A program made the position numbers and the translations under genes. Below the pieces are notes generated by a model. That model did no database searches. It was not told the DNA's origin and saw only the letters and a program-made list of their open reading frames with translations. A stretch of 10,901 bases of DNA from an uncultured Oscillospiraceae bacterium (GTDB taxonomy: Bacteria > Bacillota > Clostridia > Oscillospirales > Ruminococcaceae). Of the stretch, positions 1 through 6,634 are shown piece by piece. The stretch is from contig UQSL01000063.1 of assembly GCA_900543705.1 (NCBI GenBank), forward strand, positions 1-10,901, read 5' to 3'. Position 1 is the stretch's first letter. Each line of letters starts with the position of its first letter.

Positions 1-47
1 TCCCTTCATGATGACAGTTTGTTTTTTCACTGTCTCTCATAAAGGGA
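1..47. repeat. Long imperfect inverted repeat (hairpin) downstream of adhE
   Basis: TCCCTT (1-6), ATGA (8-11) and GACAGT (13-18) pair with ACTGTC (29-34), TCAT (37-40) and AAGGGA (42-47). This gives 16 base pairs with small bulges around a 10-base T-rich loop (19-28). It lies 44 bases past the adhE stop and may cap or end that transcript. No T-run can be checked because the window begins here, so calling it a terminator would be a guess. Confidence 0.5.
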
Positions 48-90
48 GCATATCATTGGGGGATTCCCTGCTTGAAATCTTTACAGGGCC

Positions 91-2712
91 TTATTTTTCT
101 TCGCCGTAGTAAGCTTTCATATAAAGCTCCTGAATCTCACTGACAAGCGGATATCTTGGGTTTGCGGTGGTGCACTGATCCTCGAAAGCCTTGTAGGAGA
201 GTTCCTCCACCTTACTCTTGAAGACGTTCTCGTCAATTCCGCAATCCTTAATGGACATCGGGCGCTCGCAGACCTTCATTAAATCGCGGACAGCCTTTAC
301 CAGAGACTTAACTCCCTCTTCCGTAGTCTTTGCCGGCAGGCCGAGATAATGGGCAATCTTCGCATATTTCTTATCCGCGATGAATTTGTCGTATTTCGGG
401 AACGCCGCAAACTTGGTCGGCTTCTGAGCGTTGTACTCAATCTCATACGGGAGAATGATCGCGTTTGCACGGCCGTGCGGGATATGGAACTCACCACCGA
501 GCTTATGCGCCATCGAGTGGTTAAGGCCGAGGAATGCGTTGGTAAACGCCATACCTGCGATGGCAGATGCGTTGTGCATCTTCTCTCTTGCCTCTTTGTC
601 CTCGGAGCCGTTCTTGTAAGCTCTCGGCAGGTACTCGAAGACAAGCTCGATTGCCTTAATGGCAAGGCCGTCCGTATAATCGGAAGCCATGACGGAAACA
701 TATGCCTCGATCGCATGGGTCAGTACATCCAAACCGGTATCCGCGGTAATGGATTTCGGCATAGACATACAGAACTGCGGGTCAATGATGGCGACGTCCG
801 GAGTCAGCTCGTAATCAGCCAGCGGGTATTTGATGTTGCCGTTCTTCTTGTCCGTGATGACAGAGAAATTCGTGACCTCGGAACCGGTACCGGAAGTCGT
901 CGGGATTGCGACGAGCTTTGTCTTGGTGCCGAGTTTCGGGAAGGAGAAAGTTCTCTTTCTGATGTCGAGGAAACGCAGTCTCAGTCCGTCAAAAGAGGTA
1001 TCCGGATGCTCATAGAACAACCACATACCCTTCGCCGCGTCGATGGCAGAGCCGCCGCCGATGGCAATGATGACATCCGGCTGAAAGTTTCTCATCGCTT
1101 CGACACCGCGCATGATGCACTCGACAGACGGGTCGGACTCCACGTCGGAATAAATTTCACTGTGGCAGTACTCGCTTCTCTTTCTGAGATAGTAGAGGAT
1201 CTTGTCGACATTGCCGAGCTTGACCATCATCGGGTCGGTGACAATGAAAGCACGGGAGATATCCGGCATTTTCTCGAGGTATTGGATGGAATCCTTTTCA
1301 AAGTAGATTTTGGGTGGAATCTTGAACCACTGCATATTGACTCTCCTCTTGGCAATGCGCTTTTTGTTAATCAGGTTAACCGTGGAGACGTTCTGAGATA
1401 CAGAGTTCTTACCATAAGAGCCACAGCCAAGGGTCAGGGACGGGGTGTTGGTGTTGTAGATATCGCCGATAGCGCCCTGAGAGGACGGAGAGTTGACGAT
1501 AATACGGCCGACTCTCATCTCGGTGCCGTATTTTTCTGCAAGCTCCATATCCCCGGTGTGGATGACTGCGGAGTGGCCAAGGCCGCCGAGCTCAAGCATG
1601 GTGTTGGCATATTCAAAACCCTGATGGGTGCTCTCACAGACAAAGTATGCGAGAACCGGGCTTAGTTTTTCGAGGCTGAGGGGGAACTCCCTGGAAGGAT
1701 AGGGCAGCGGAGCAATGAGGATCTTGGTGTTCTCCGGAACCTTTACGCCCGCCTGCTTTGCAATCCAGGAAGCCGGCTTGCCGACAACCGGTGCGTTGAC
1801 CGCCATCTTCTCGCGGTTGATCACGAAGTTTGTGACCTTCTCCGTCTCCTCCGGGTTGAGGAAGTAGCAGTTGTTTTCCTTCATGTATTTCTCAAACTGA
1901 TCTTTAATCTCTTTGTCGACGATAACGGCCTGCTCGGATGCGCAGATCATGCCGTTGTCAAAGGTCTTGGAGAGCATTAGATCGGTGCAGGCGCGCTCGA
2001 CATTCGCGGTTTTCTCAATATAGCAGGGGACGTTACCCGGGCCGACGCCGAGTGCCGGTTTACCTGCGGAGTACGCAGCCTGTACCATACCGGGGCCGCC
2101 GGTTGCAAGGATGGTCGCCACGCCCGGATGGTTCATCAGAAGACCGGTCGCCTCGATGGACGGGTACTCAATCCACTGGATGCAATCTTCCGGAGCGCCC
2201 GCTTTGACAGCCGCCTCGTAGACAATCTTTGCCGCTTCTCTGGAGCACTGCTGGGCGGACGGATGGAACCCGAAGATAATCGGGTTACGGGTCTTCATAG
2301 CGATAATGCTCTTGAACAAAGTAGTGGAAGTTGGGTTGGTGGTGGGGGTAACGCCGCAGATGACGCCTACCGGCTCCGCCACGTCGACGTAGCCTTCCAT
2401 CTCGTTTTCATCGAGAATACCGACGGTTTTCTGGTGTTTGATACTATGCCAGATGTACTCGGTTGCAAACATGTTCTTGATGACCTTGTCCTCGTATACG
2501 CCGCGTCCGGTCTCGTCAACGGCCATTTTTGCGAGCTTTTCATGGGCGTCAAGGCCTGCCAGAGACATTTCATGAACAATGTGGTCCACCTGCTCCTGGT
2601 CTAGCTCCATGAACTTGTGAAGGGCGACGTTTGCCTTGGCAACCAGAGTGTCGATCATTTCCTTAGTCTCGACGGGCTGTGCATTCGGCTGAGCATTTTT
2701 CTTTTCTGCCAT
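91..2712 (-). CDS. adhE: Bifunctional acetaldehyde-CoA/alcohol dehydrogenase AdhE
   Basis: Cytoplasmic enzyme that reduces acetyl-CoA to acetaldehyde and then to ethanol, using two NADH; it is a main route for reoxidising NADH in fermenting clostridia. The 873 residues match the usual AdhE length. The N-terminal aldehyde dehydrogenase domain (about 1-440) has the catalytic cysteine at about residue 257 in FDNGMICASEQ. A linker leads to the C-terminal iron-dependent alcohol dehydrogenase domain (about 460-873). That domain has the nucleotide-binding GGGSAID (about 552-558) and iron ligands Asp662, His666, His732 and His746, with the same 4/66/14 spacing as E. coli AdhE. Two ATG codons lie at 2718 and 2712. 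The GGAGG ribosome site is only 3 bases from the first but 9 from the second, so 2712 was chosen. No frameshift or missing catalytic residue is seen. AdhE normally assembles into spirosome filaments (family knowledge). Confidence 0.97.
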   Translation of the reverse strand: MAEKKNAQPNAQPVETKEMIDTLVAKANVALHKFMELDQEQVDHIVHEMSLAGLDAHEKLAKMAVDETGRGVYEDKVIKNMFATEYIWHSIKHQKTVGILDENEMEGYVDVAEPVGVICGVTPTTNPTSTTLFKSIIAMKTRNPIIFGFHPSAQQCSREAAKIVYEAAVKAGAPEDCIQWIEYPSIEATGLLMNHPGVATILATGGPGMVQAAYSAGKPALGVGPGNVPCYIEKTANVERACTDLMLSKTFDNGMICASEQAVIVDKEIKDQFEKYMKENNCYFLNPEETEKVTNFVINREKMAVNAPVVGKPASWIAKQAGVKVPENTKILIAPLPYPSREFPLSLEKLSPVLAYFVCESTHQGFEYANTMLELGGLGHSAVIHTGDMELAEKYGTEMRVGRIIVNSPSSQGAIGDIYNTNTPSLTLGCGSYGKNSVSQNVSTVNLINKKRIAKRRVNMQWFKIPPKIYFEKDSIQYLEKMPDISRAFIVTDPMMVKLGNVDKILYYLRKRSEYCHSEIYSDVESDPSVECIMRGVEAMRNFQPDVIIAIGGGSAIDAAKGMWLFYEHPDTSFDGLRLRFLDIRKRTFSFPKLGTKTKLVAIPTTSGTGSEVTNFSVITDKKNGNIKYPLADYELTPDVAIIDPQFCMSMPKSITADTGLDVLTHAIEAYVSVMASDYTDGLAIKAIELVFEYLPRAYKNGSEDKEAREKMHNASAIAGMAFTNAFLGLNHSMAHKLGGEFHIPHGRANAIILPYEIEYNAQKPTKFAAFPKYDKFIADKKYAKIAHYLGLPAKTTEEGVKSLVKAVRDLMKVCERPMSIKDCGIDENVFKSKVEELSYKAFEDQCTTANPRYPLVSEIQELYMKAYYGEEK

Positions 2713-2720
2713 AACCATGT

Positions 2721-2726
2721 ACCTCC
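2721..2726 (-). promoter_or_regulatory. adhE ribosome binding site
   Basis: The minus strand reads GGAGGT here. The core GGAGG ends 9 bases before the ATG at 2712 and 3 bases before the ATG at 2718, which favours the downstream start. Confidence 0.7.
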
Positions 2727-2785
2727 GTGTTTTCTTTTCGGGCTTAAGATGGTTTGTACTTTCCAGAAGATCAACCCTTATGACC

Positions 2786-2803
2786 TTGTTAATCTTTTGA
2801 CAC
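2786..2803. promoter_or_regulatory. Candidate Rex operator at the adhE transcription start
   Basis: TTGTTAATCTTTTGACAC matches the Rex consensus TTGTTAA-N4-TTAACAA at 12 of 14 defined positions, with one perfect half-site. It overlaps the predicted transcription start (about 2801) and the first transcribed bases of adhE, where a bound repressor would block initiation. Rex repressing adhE when NADH is low is established in several clostridia; binding here is inferred. Confidence 0.55.
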
Positions 2804-2807
2804 TTAA

Positions 2808-2836
2808 ATTGTACCGCATCGTCAAGTTTTTGTCAA
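2808..2836 (-). promoter_or_regulatory. Sigma-A-type promoter of adhE
   Basis: On the minus strand the -35 box is TTGACA (2836-2831), followed by exactly 17 bases and the -10 box TACAAT (2813-2808). This is near consensus and predicts a transcript start around 2801 with a leader of about 88 bases before the adhE ATG. adhE can therefore be transcribed on its own, not only by read-through from the hydrogenase gene. Confidence 0.75.
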
Positions 2837-2864
2837 TCAATTTCTGATTATTATTTAACAATGA

Positions 2865-2882
2865 TTGTCATAATCTTAACAA
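2865..2882. promoter_or_regulatory. Second candidate Rex operator upstream of adhE
   Basis: TTGTCATAATCTTAACAA matches the Rex consensus at 12 of 14 defined positions, again with a perfect TTAACAA half-site. It is centred about 38 bases upstream of the -35 box of the adhE promoter. Paired with the box at 2786-2803, it could allow cooperative or looped repression. It also lies just beyond the end of the hydrogenase gene. Confidence 0.45.
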
Positions 2883-2956
2883 ACGTCTTCTATCCTTTTT
2901 TGTAAGATTTCACAAATCGGACTTTACCCTCTTATTTAAGAAAGCGGCTGCCTGGT

Positions 2957-4477
2957 CTAATCAAGGTTGATATGTTCGAGGTCTTCGAGCTTTTTATTCT
3001 GGTTAGCCACTTTCTCCTCTGCCTTCTCTTGAAATTTTTTAACGGCTTGAGCAGCCATGTTAATCGGAAGGATGGTACCCGCACCTGCTATACAGCCGCC
3101 TGGGCACGCCATACCCTCGAGTAGATAACCGTTGCGTTTTCCAGCTTTGGCAAGCATTAGCATCTTCTTGCAGTCGCGCAGGCCCTCCGCATGATCTACT
3201 TTTATCTCCTTGTTCGGGTACAGCTCATGGACACAGCTGACAATGGCGTCGGCTACGCCGCCGGCAACCGCATAGCCGCGTCCCGCCGCCGTCGCGTCGT
3301 CCATAACGTCGTTCTCATCGACCGGGGAGTCAAATTCGATCCCCTTTGCAACGAACATGCCCATCAATTCTTCAAAGGTGATGACAAAGTCCACATCGCT
3401 GCGTACAGAGGTTCTCATCGCCTCAAGCTTCTTTGCTGCGCATGGCCCGATAAAGACGACCTTTGCATTCGGGTGTTCCTTTTTAATCAGACGGGCGGTC
3501 GCCACCATAGGGGTCAGAGAACCGGAGACGTAAGGAGCAATGGTCGGGAAATCCCGCTTTGCCATTACCGACCAGGACGGGCAGCAGGAGGTCGCAAGGA
3601 AGGGGTCCTCCCCGGTATCCACCCTGTGCATGTAATGCTTGGCCTCTTCAATCGCGCCGATGTCTGCACCGAGCGCGACCTCATAGGTACCGGAAAATCC
3701 GAGCTCTCCTATCGCGTGTTTTAATTTTTCCGAGGTTGCAAGCGGGCCGAACTGCCCGACAAACGCGGGGGCAATCTCCGCGATAATTTCATTTCCCTCT
3801 TTAATGGAGGAAATCAGTTGGAAAATCTGGGATTTATCCGCAATTGCGGAAAACGGGCAGGAAACCAGACACTGTCCGCAGGATACGCATTTTTCATGGT
3901 TTATCTTCGCACGGCCAAGATGGTCGCTTTCAATGGCATCCACACCGCAGGCCGCTGCGCACGGGCGCTCCGTCTTAATGATGGCGCCGTATGGGCAGCT
4001 TTCCTTGCACCGGCCGCATTTGACGCATTTTTCCTTATCAATATGACTTCTACCGTTGACAATGCTGATGGCTTTCATCGGGCAGACACTGACACAGGGG
4101 TGGGCCAGGCATCCCTGGCAGGCATTGGTCACCTGAAAACTTGTCTCCTGGCAGGCATTGCAAGCAAAGGGGATCACGTTGATAAGCGGAGCCTCATACT
4201 GCCAGTGAGACAGCTTTTCCTCATCAAGCCCTTTGGAAATCGGCGCGTGTTCGTCCACCTTGCGTAGAGGAAGCCCCATGGCAAGACGGACCCGCTCCCC
4301 GACAATGGCACGTTCTTTAAAGATACTGTCACGGTAGGTCGGCACCTCGCCTGGAGAAATCTTGTAGGGGATTTCCTCCAGTCTCGCCGCATAATCCCCG
4401 CCTTCGTAGGCGAGCTTTGCAACTTCCGCGAACACCTGTCTGCGGATTTTGGTTGCGGGGGTATAAATTCCTCTCAC
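2957..4477 (-). CDS. Monomeric [FeFe]-hydrogenase, group B type
   Basis: Iron-only hydrogenase that interconverts protons plus electrons and H2, probably cytoplasmic and ferredoxin-linked. The 506 residues carry ferredoxin-type [4Fe-4S] motifs at Cys120/123/128/132, Cys151/154/157/161 and Cys197/200/203/207. Further cysteines at 106, 109, 173 and 177 may serve another cluster. The H-cluster domain (about 228-475) has all three signatures: TSCCPSW (Cys298 proton relay, Cys299 ligand), IGPCAAKK (Cys346) and GMACPGGCIAGAG (Cys458, Cys462). The IGPCAAKK and GCIAGAG forms, and the N-terminus, fit group B rather than the well-studied group A enzymes. The start is GTG; the next in-frame Met is residue 67 and would remove conserved N-terminal sequence. 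AAAGGA lies upstream. Only one base separates it from the stop of the preceding small gene, so the two are an operon. No terminator is evident before adhE. Whether it mainly makes or consumes H2 cannot be read from sequence. Confidence 0.9.
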   Translation of the reverse strand: MRGIYTPATKIRRQVFAEVAKLAYEGGDYAARLEEIPYKISPGEVPTYRDSIFKERAIVGERVRLAMGLPLRKVDEHAPISKGLDEEKLSHWQYEAPLINVIPFACNACQETSFQVTNACQGCLAHPCVSVCPMKAISIVNGRSHIDKEKCVKCGRCKESCPYGAIIKTERPCAAACGVDAIESDHLGRAKINHEKCVSCGQCLVSCPFSAIADKSQIFQLISSIKEGNEIIAEIAPAFVGQFGPLATSEKLKHAIGELGFSGTYEVALGADIGAIEEAKHYMHRVDTGEDPFLATSCCPSWSVMAKRDFPTIAPYVSGSLTPMVATARLIKKEHPNAKVVFIGPCAAKKLEAMRTSVRSDVDFVITFEELMGMFVAKGIEFDSPVDENDVMDDATAAGRGYAVAGGVADAIVSCVHELYPNKEIKVDHAEGLRDCKKMLMLAKAGKRNGYLLEGMACPGGCIAGAGTILPINMAAQAVKKFQEKAEEKVANQNKKLEDLEHINLD

Positions 4478-4478
4478 T

Positions 4479-4751
4479 CTACTTCACATCCTTTGAAGTT
4501 AATGCAATTATTTTCGCCATTACGGTTTCTGCATTTGCATTTTCAATGTACTCGCCATTTATTTCCACCATCGGGGATTTGTCGCCATGCTTGGGCTCTC
4601 CGATGCATTTGCTCGTCTGCACGTCTATTTGTGTATTTAAACGCAGTTGAACCTTCAGTTTATTCAGGCTCTCAATCGATTCAATCAAATCAATGGCTCC
4701 GTTCATCACACACTCCGTACACACACACACAGTCACTGTCAACTTTTTCAT
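4479..4751 (-). CDS. Thioredoxin-fold [2Fe-2S] ferredoxin-like protein with altered cysteine set
   Basis: Small 90-residue protein resembling the NuoE/HndA C-terminal thioredoxin-like ferredoxin domain, probably an electron-transfer or accessory partner of the hydrogenase encoded one base downstream. The usual ligand pattern is C-x4-C followed about 35 residues later by C-x3-C. Here the first pair is present (Cys9, Cys14), with an extra Cys11 between them. In the second pair only Cys49 remains: the sequence is KCIGEPKHG, with Pro where the fourth Cys would be. It either binds a cluster differently or has lost it. Start chosen at 4751 because the protein then begins MKKLTVTVC as in family members and GGGGAG lies 11 bases upstream. 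An in-frame ATG at 4799 would add 16 non-conserved residues. It is first in the operon behind the promoter at 4989-5016. Confidence 0.8.
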   Translation of the reverse strand: MKKLTVTVCVCTECVMNGAIDLIESIESLNKLKVQLRLNTQIDVQTSKCIGEPKHGDKSPMVEINGEYIENANAETVMAKIIALTSKDVK

Positions 4752-4988
4752 AATCTGCTTTTCTCCCCTTGTTCCCAGTCCCGGCTTTGTGCGGGCCATA
4801 AGGTTTCTTTGCCTCTTACAAAAAAACTGTATTTCTGTTTTTTCTCATTATACCGCAGCGGTGATGGGTACCTGGATATCTGCCGTTTTCCCGCGCTGCA
4901 TTCCTTCGTATATTGTATCATAGGTAAAGAAAAAAAGCTACCGGGAAGTTTCTGTTTATTATTTAACAAACAGCTTGTTCGGCCTATC
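4752..4988 (-). other. Long untranslated leader of the hydrogenase operon
   Basis: About 230 bases separate the predicted transcript start (about 4982) from the ATG at 4751. No convincing gene is seen. It holds the Rex-like box at 4952-4969, whose arms CTGTTT/AAACAG can also form a short hairpin in RNA. A minus-strand T-run (4937-4931) follows it. A second TATAAT occurs on the minus strand at 4852-4847 but lacks a good -35 box. I recognise no known riboswitch. Confidence 0.4.
4952..4969. promoter_or_regulatory. Candidate Rex operator in the hydrogenase operon leader
   Basis: CTGTTTATTATTTAACAA matches TTGTTAA-N4-TTAACAA at 12 of 14 defined positions with a perfect TTAACAA half. It begins about 13 bases downstream of the predicted start of the minus-strand hydrogenase transcript, a position suited to blocking transcription. 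It shares its intact half-site with both boxes upstream of adhE. Confidence 0.5.
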
Positions 4989-5016
4989 ATTATACGGGAA
5001 GGCCAAACCCTGTCAA
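4989..5016 (-). promoter_or_regulatory. Promoter of the group B hydrogenase operon
   Basis: On the minus strand TTGACA (5016-5011) is followed by 16 bases and TATAAT (4994-4989). Both boxes are perfect sigma-A consensus, with a spacer one base shorter than ideal. The predicted start is about 4982. It is the strongest promoter in the window by inspection. Confidence 0.75.
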
Positions 5017-5040
5017 CCCCTTGTTTTTCCTAGTGCTTTC

Positions 5041-5069
5041 TTGATTTTCAACAGCAGGTCGTGTATGAT
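5041..5069 (+). promoter_or_regulatory. Promoter of the sensory-hydrogenase locus
   Basis: TTGATT (5041-5046), 17 bases, then TATGAT (5064-5069). The predicted start near 5077 gives a leader of about 45 bases and a good ribosome site, AGGAGGA (5106-5112), before the ATG at 5122. It faces away from the hydrogenase-operon promoter; the two -35 boxes are 24 bases apart. No Rex-like box was seen on this side. Confidence 0.65.
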
Positions 5070-5121
5070 GTGAATAGATCCACAATTAGCCTCGGCACAA
5101 TGGACAGGAGGAGTTAGTATC

Positions 5122-5394
5122 ATGGTCGAAGTCAGCGTCTGCGTCGGCAGTTCCTGCCATATGAAGGGATCTTATCAGGTGATCAAGACCTTTACGGAGC
5201 TTATCAAACGTAATCATCTGGAAGATGTCGTAACACTCAAAGCGTCCTTTTGCATGGGAAAGTGCCTGGATGGAATCGCCTGTACGGTAAACGGGGAAAT
5301 CCTCACAAAAGTCGGTTTTGCCAACGCGGAACAGGTTTTCTATGAGCATATCTACCCCATTGCCCAAAATGAAGCCGGAGGCGACGTACTGTGA
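5122..5394 (+). CDS. Thioredoxin-like [2Fe-2S] ferredoxin (NuoE/HndA C-terminal type)
   Basis: A 90-residue electron-transfer protein with the complete thioredoxin-like [2Fe-2S] ligand set: CVGSSC (Cys7, Cys12) and CMGKC (Cys44, Cys48), plus a non-ligand Cys54. Such proteins are found beside [FeFe]-hydrogenases and in NADH-linked complexes, where they pass electrons to the hydrogenase subunit. The ATG is preceded by AGGAGGA. Its stop overlaps the GTG start of the next gene (GTGA), so the two were translationally coupled. Because that next gene is broken, this intact protein may now lack its partner. It differs from the paralogue at 4479-4751 by keeping all four ligands. Confidence 0.85.
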   Translation: MVEVSVCVGSSCHMKGSYQVIKTFTELIKRNHLEDVVTLKASFCMGKCLDGIACTVNGEILTKVGFANAEQVFYEHIYPIAQNEAGGDVL

Positions 5395-6634
5395 GTGTCA
5401 TTCAACTCAACGAGGGAAGCTGTGTCAACTGCTATAAATGTATCCGGGAATGCCCGATTAAGGCAATCGAGTTTAAAGATGGGCGCGCGAATATTATCGA
5501 AGATGAATGCATTTTATGCGGAACCTGCGTCCTCACCTGCCCGCAGGGGGCAAAGGTTGTAAAAAACGAAGTGCCCAGCGTCAAGCAGCTGATTGAGGAA
5601 GGCCGGAAAGTCTATGTCACACTGGCCCCGTCCTGGGTGGGATGGTTTGATTGTTCCTTTGCACAGCTGAGCGCAGCACTTAAAAAAATCGGTTTTGCAG
5701 GTGTGGAGGAAACCGCCATTGGAGCAGCGGAGGTCTCCCGAGAGTATGCCTCCCTGATGCAAAACGGCTACATGAATAGCATCATTGCAACCGCCTGCTC
5801 TTCCGTTGTCATGCTGATCGAGCGCCATTTCCCGGAGCTCATCAAAATGCTCGCCCCCATCTCTTCCCCGATGATGGCGCACGCACGCATCATGAGAGAA
5901 ATGTATGGAGATATCAAAGTGGTGTTCCTTGGACCCTGCCTGGTTCCTCCCCGATTTTCTGCGCGCTGACGATGGTGCGCTTGCCGTGCATGCGCATGAC
6001 AGGACCGCCGATGCAGCTTCCCGCGCAGATGTTGGCCTCCACAAATAAATGTTGAACCTGCCCGTCCCGAAGTGCACTGAACAGCTCCAGGCAACGATCA
6101 AGCCCCTCCGTTGGCATCTTGTTTTTCACCGCGCGGTTGGAAAATACGCGCGGATGAGGCATATGCTTGAGGGAAGTCGGTGCGGGAGCGGCATCCTGCG
6201 GCATTAACAGATTCGGGAAATCCTCACAAAAATCGGCAAGACAAGCAAAGAGCAGGAACTCAACTGCGGAAGCTGCGGCTATCCCTCTTGCCGCGCCAAA
6301 GCCATTGCCGTGTTCCAGGGCAAGGCGGATATCAACATGTGTCTGCCCTTCCAGCGCCAGCGTGCGGAAAACCTCTCCAATATGGTGATCGAACACTCCC
6401 CCAACGTATCATCGCGCTGGACAATGACTTTTGCGTACAGGATTTAAATCCGCTCGCTCTGACCATGCTCGGGCAGGAGCGCACTGAGGTCATCGGCATG
6501 CCGCTCCCGATGTTCTTCGGGGAAAGCGATTTTGATAAATGCCGCGAGGAGGGCGTGCCTGCGGTCAAAAAGTATTTCTCTTCAGAGCTCGATAAATCCA
6601 TTGAGCAGACCACGCTGTATATTCCGGAACACCG
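5391..6634 (+). pseudogene. Broken sensory [FeFe]-hydrogenase (HydS-like, group C) with PAS domain
   Basis: Remains of a putative H2/redox sensor. The frame from the GTG at 5391 codes two [4Fe-4S] motifs (Cys11/14/17/21 and Cys40/43/46/50) and the start of the H-cluster domain. The first signature is TACSSV (Ala135 where catalytic enzymes have the proton-relay Cys; Cys136 the ligand), and the second begins at FLGPC (Cys183). After about 5940 the frame turns into nonsense and stops at 5969. The missing third signature lies on the opposite strand (about 5944-6204). Plus-strand coding resumes at about 6208 with a Fes-type [4Fe-4S] domain (IREILTKIGK, then NCGSCGYPSC). It shifts frame at about 6406 and continues as a PAS domain (IIALDNDF to YIPEH, 6408 to about 6634), ending at a junction with a phosphatase-like remnant. 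Domain order Fd-H-cluster-Fes-PAS and the TAC motif fit group C sensory hydrogenases. No intact H-cluster can be made from this arrangement. Sequencing or assembly error remains an alternative. Confidence 0.8.
5944..6204 (-). pseudogene. Inverted fragment of the HydS-like hydrogenase carrying the third H-cluster motif
   Basis: Read on the minus strand, this segment codes a stretch typical of the hydrogenase C-terminal H-cluster region: HPRVFSNRAV, then GLDRCLELFSALRDGQ, then LFVEANICAGSCIGGP, ending near SAQKIGEE. The CxGxCIGGP form is the third H-cluster signature of sensory-type [FeFe]-hydrogenases. That signature is exactly what the flanking plus-strand pieces lack. The frame is free of stops across the segment. 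The left edge lies between about 5940 and 5946, and the right edge is near 6195-6210. Joining the inverted piece to its neighbours still leaves sequence missing between the second and third signatures, so deletion accompanied the inversion. Confidence 0.75.

Noticed and set aside
66..88. Short CCCTG/CAGGG stem just after the adhE stop as its terminator
   Set aside because: Only five base pairs with a 13-base loop, and no T-run follows on the minus strand.
349..1665. Long open frame of 438 codons on the plus strand
   Set aside because: It lies fully antisense to adhE, whose protein shows all family motifs. The antisense product has no recognisable domain. Codon bias of adhE explains the lack of stops.
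3191..3724. Plus-strand open frame of 177 codons
   Set aside because: It is antisense to the H-cluster domain of the hydrogenase, with no motif or credible ribosome site.
4723..4737. Run of AC dinucleotides as a microsatellite or phase-variation tract
   Set aside because: Too short, and it codes the cysteine/valine residues of the thioredoxin-like protein in a clean frame.
4931..4976. Intrinsic terminator in the hydrogenase leader
   Set aside because: The hairpin has only six weak base pairs and the T-run is about 15 bases away; kept only as a note on the leader.
5914..6396. A separate intact minus-strand gene of 160 codons
   Set aside because: Only the central part (about 5944-6204) looks like real protein, and it is an H-cluster fragment. 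Both ends are antisense readings of plus-strand hydrogenase sequence.
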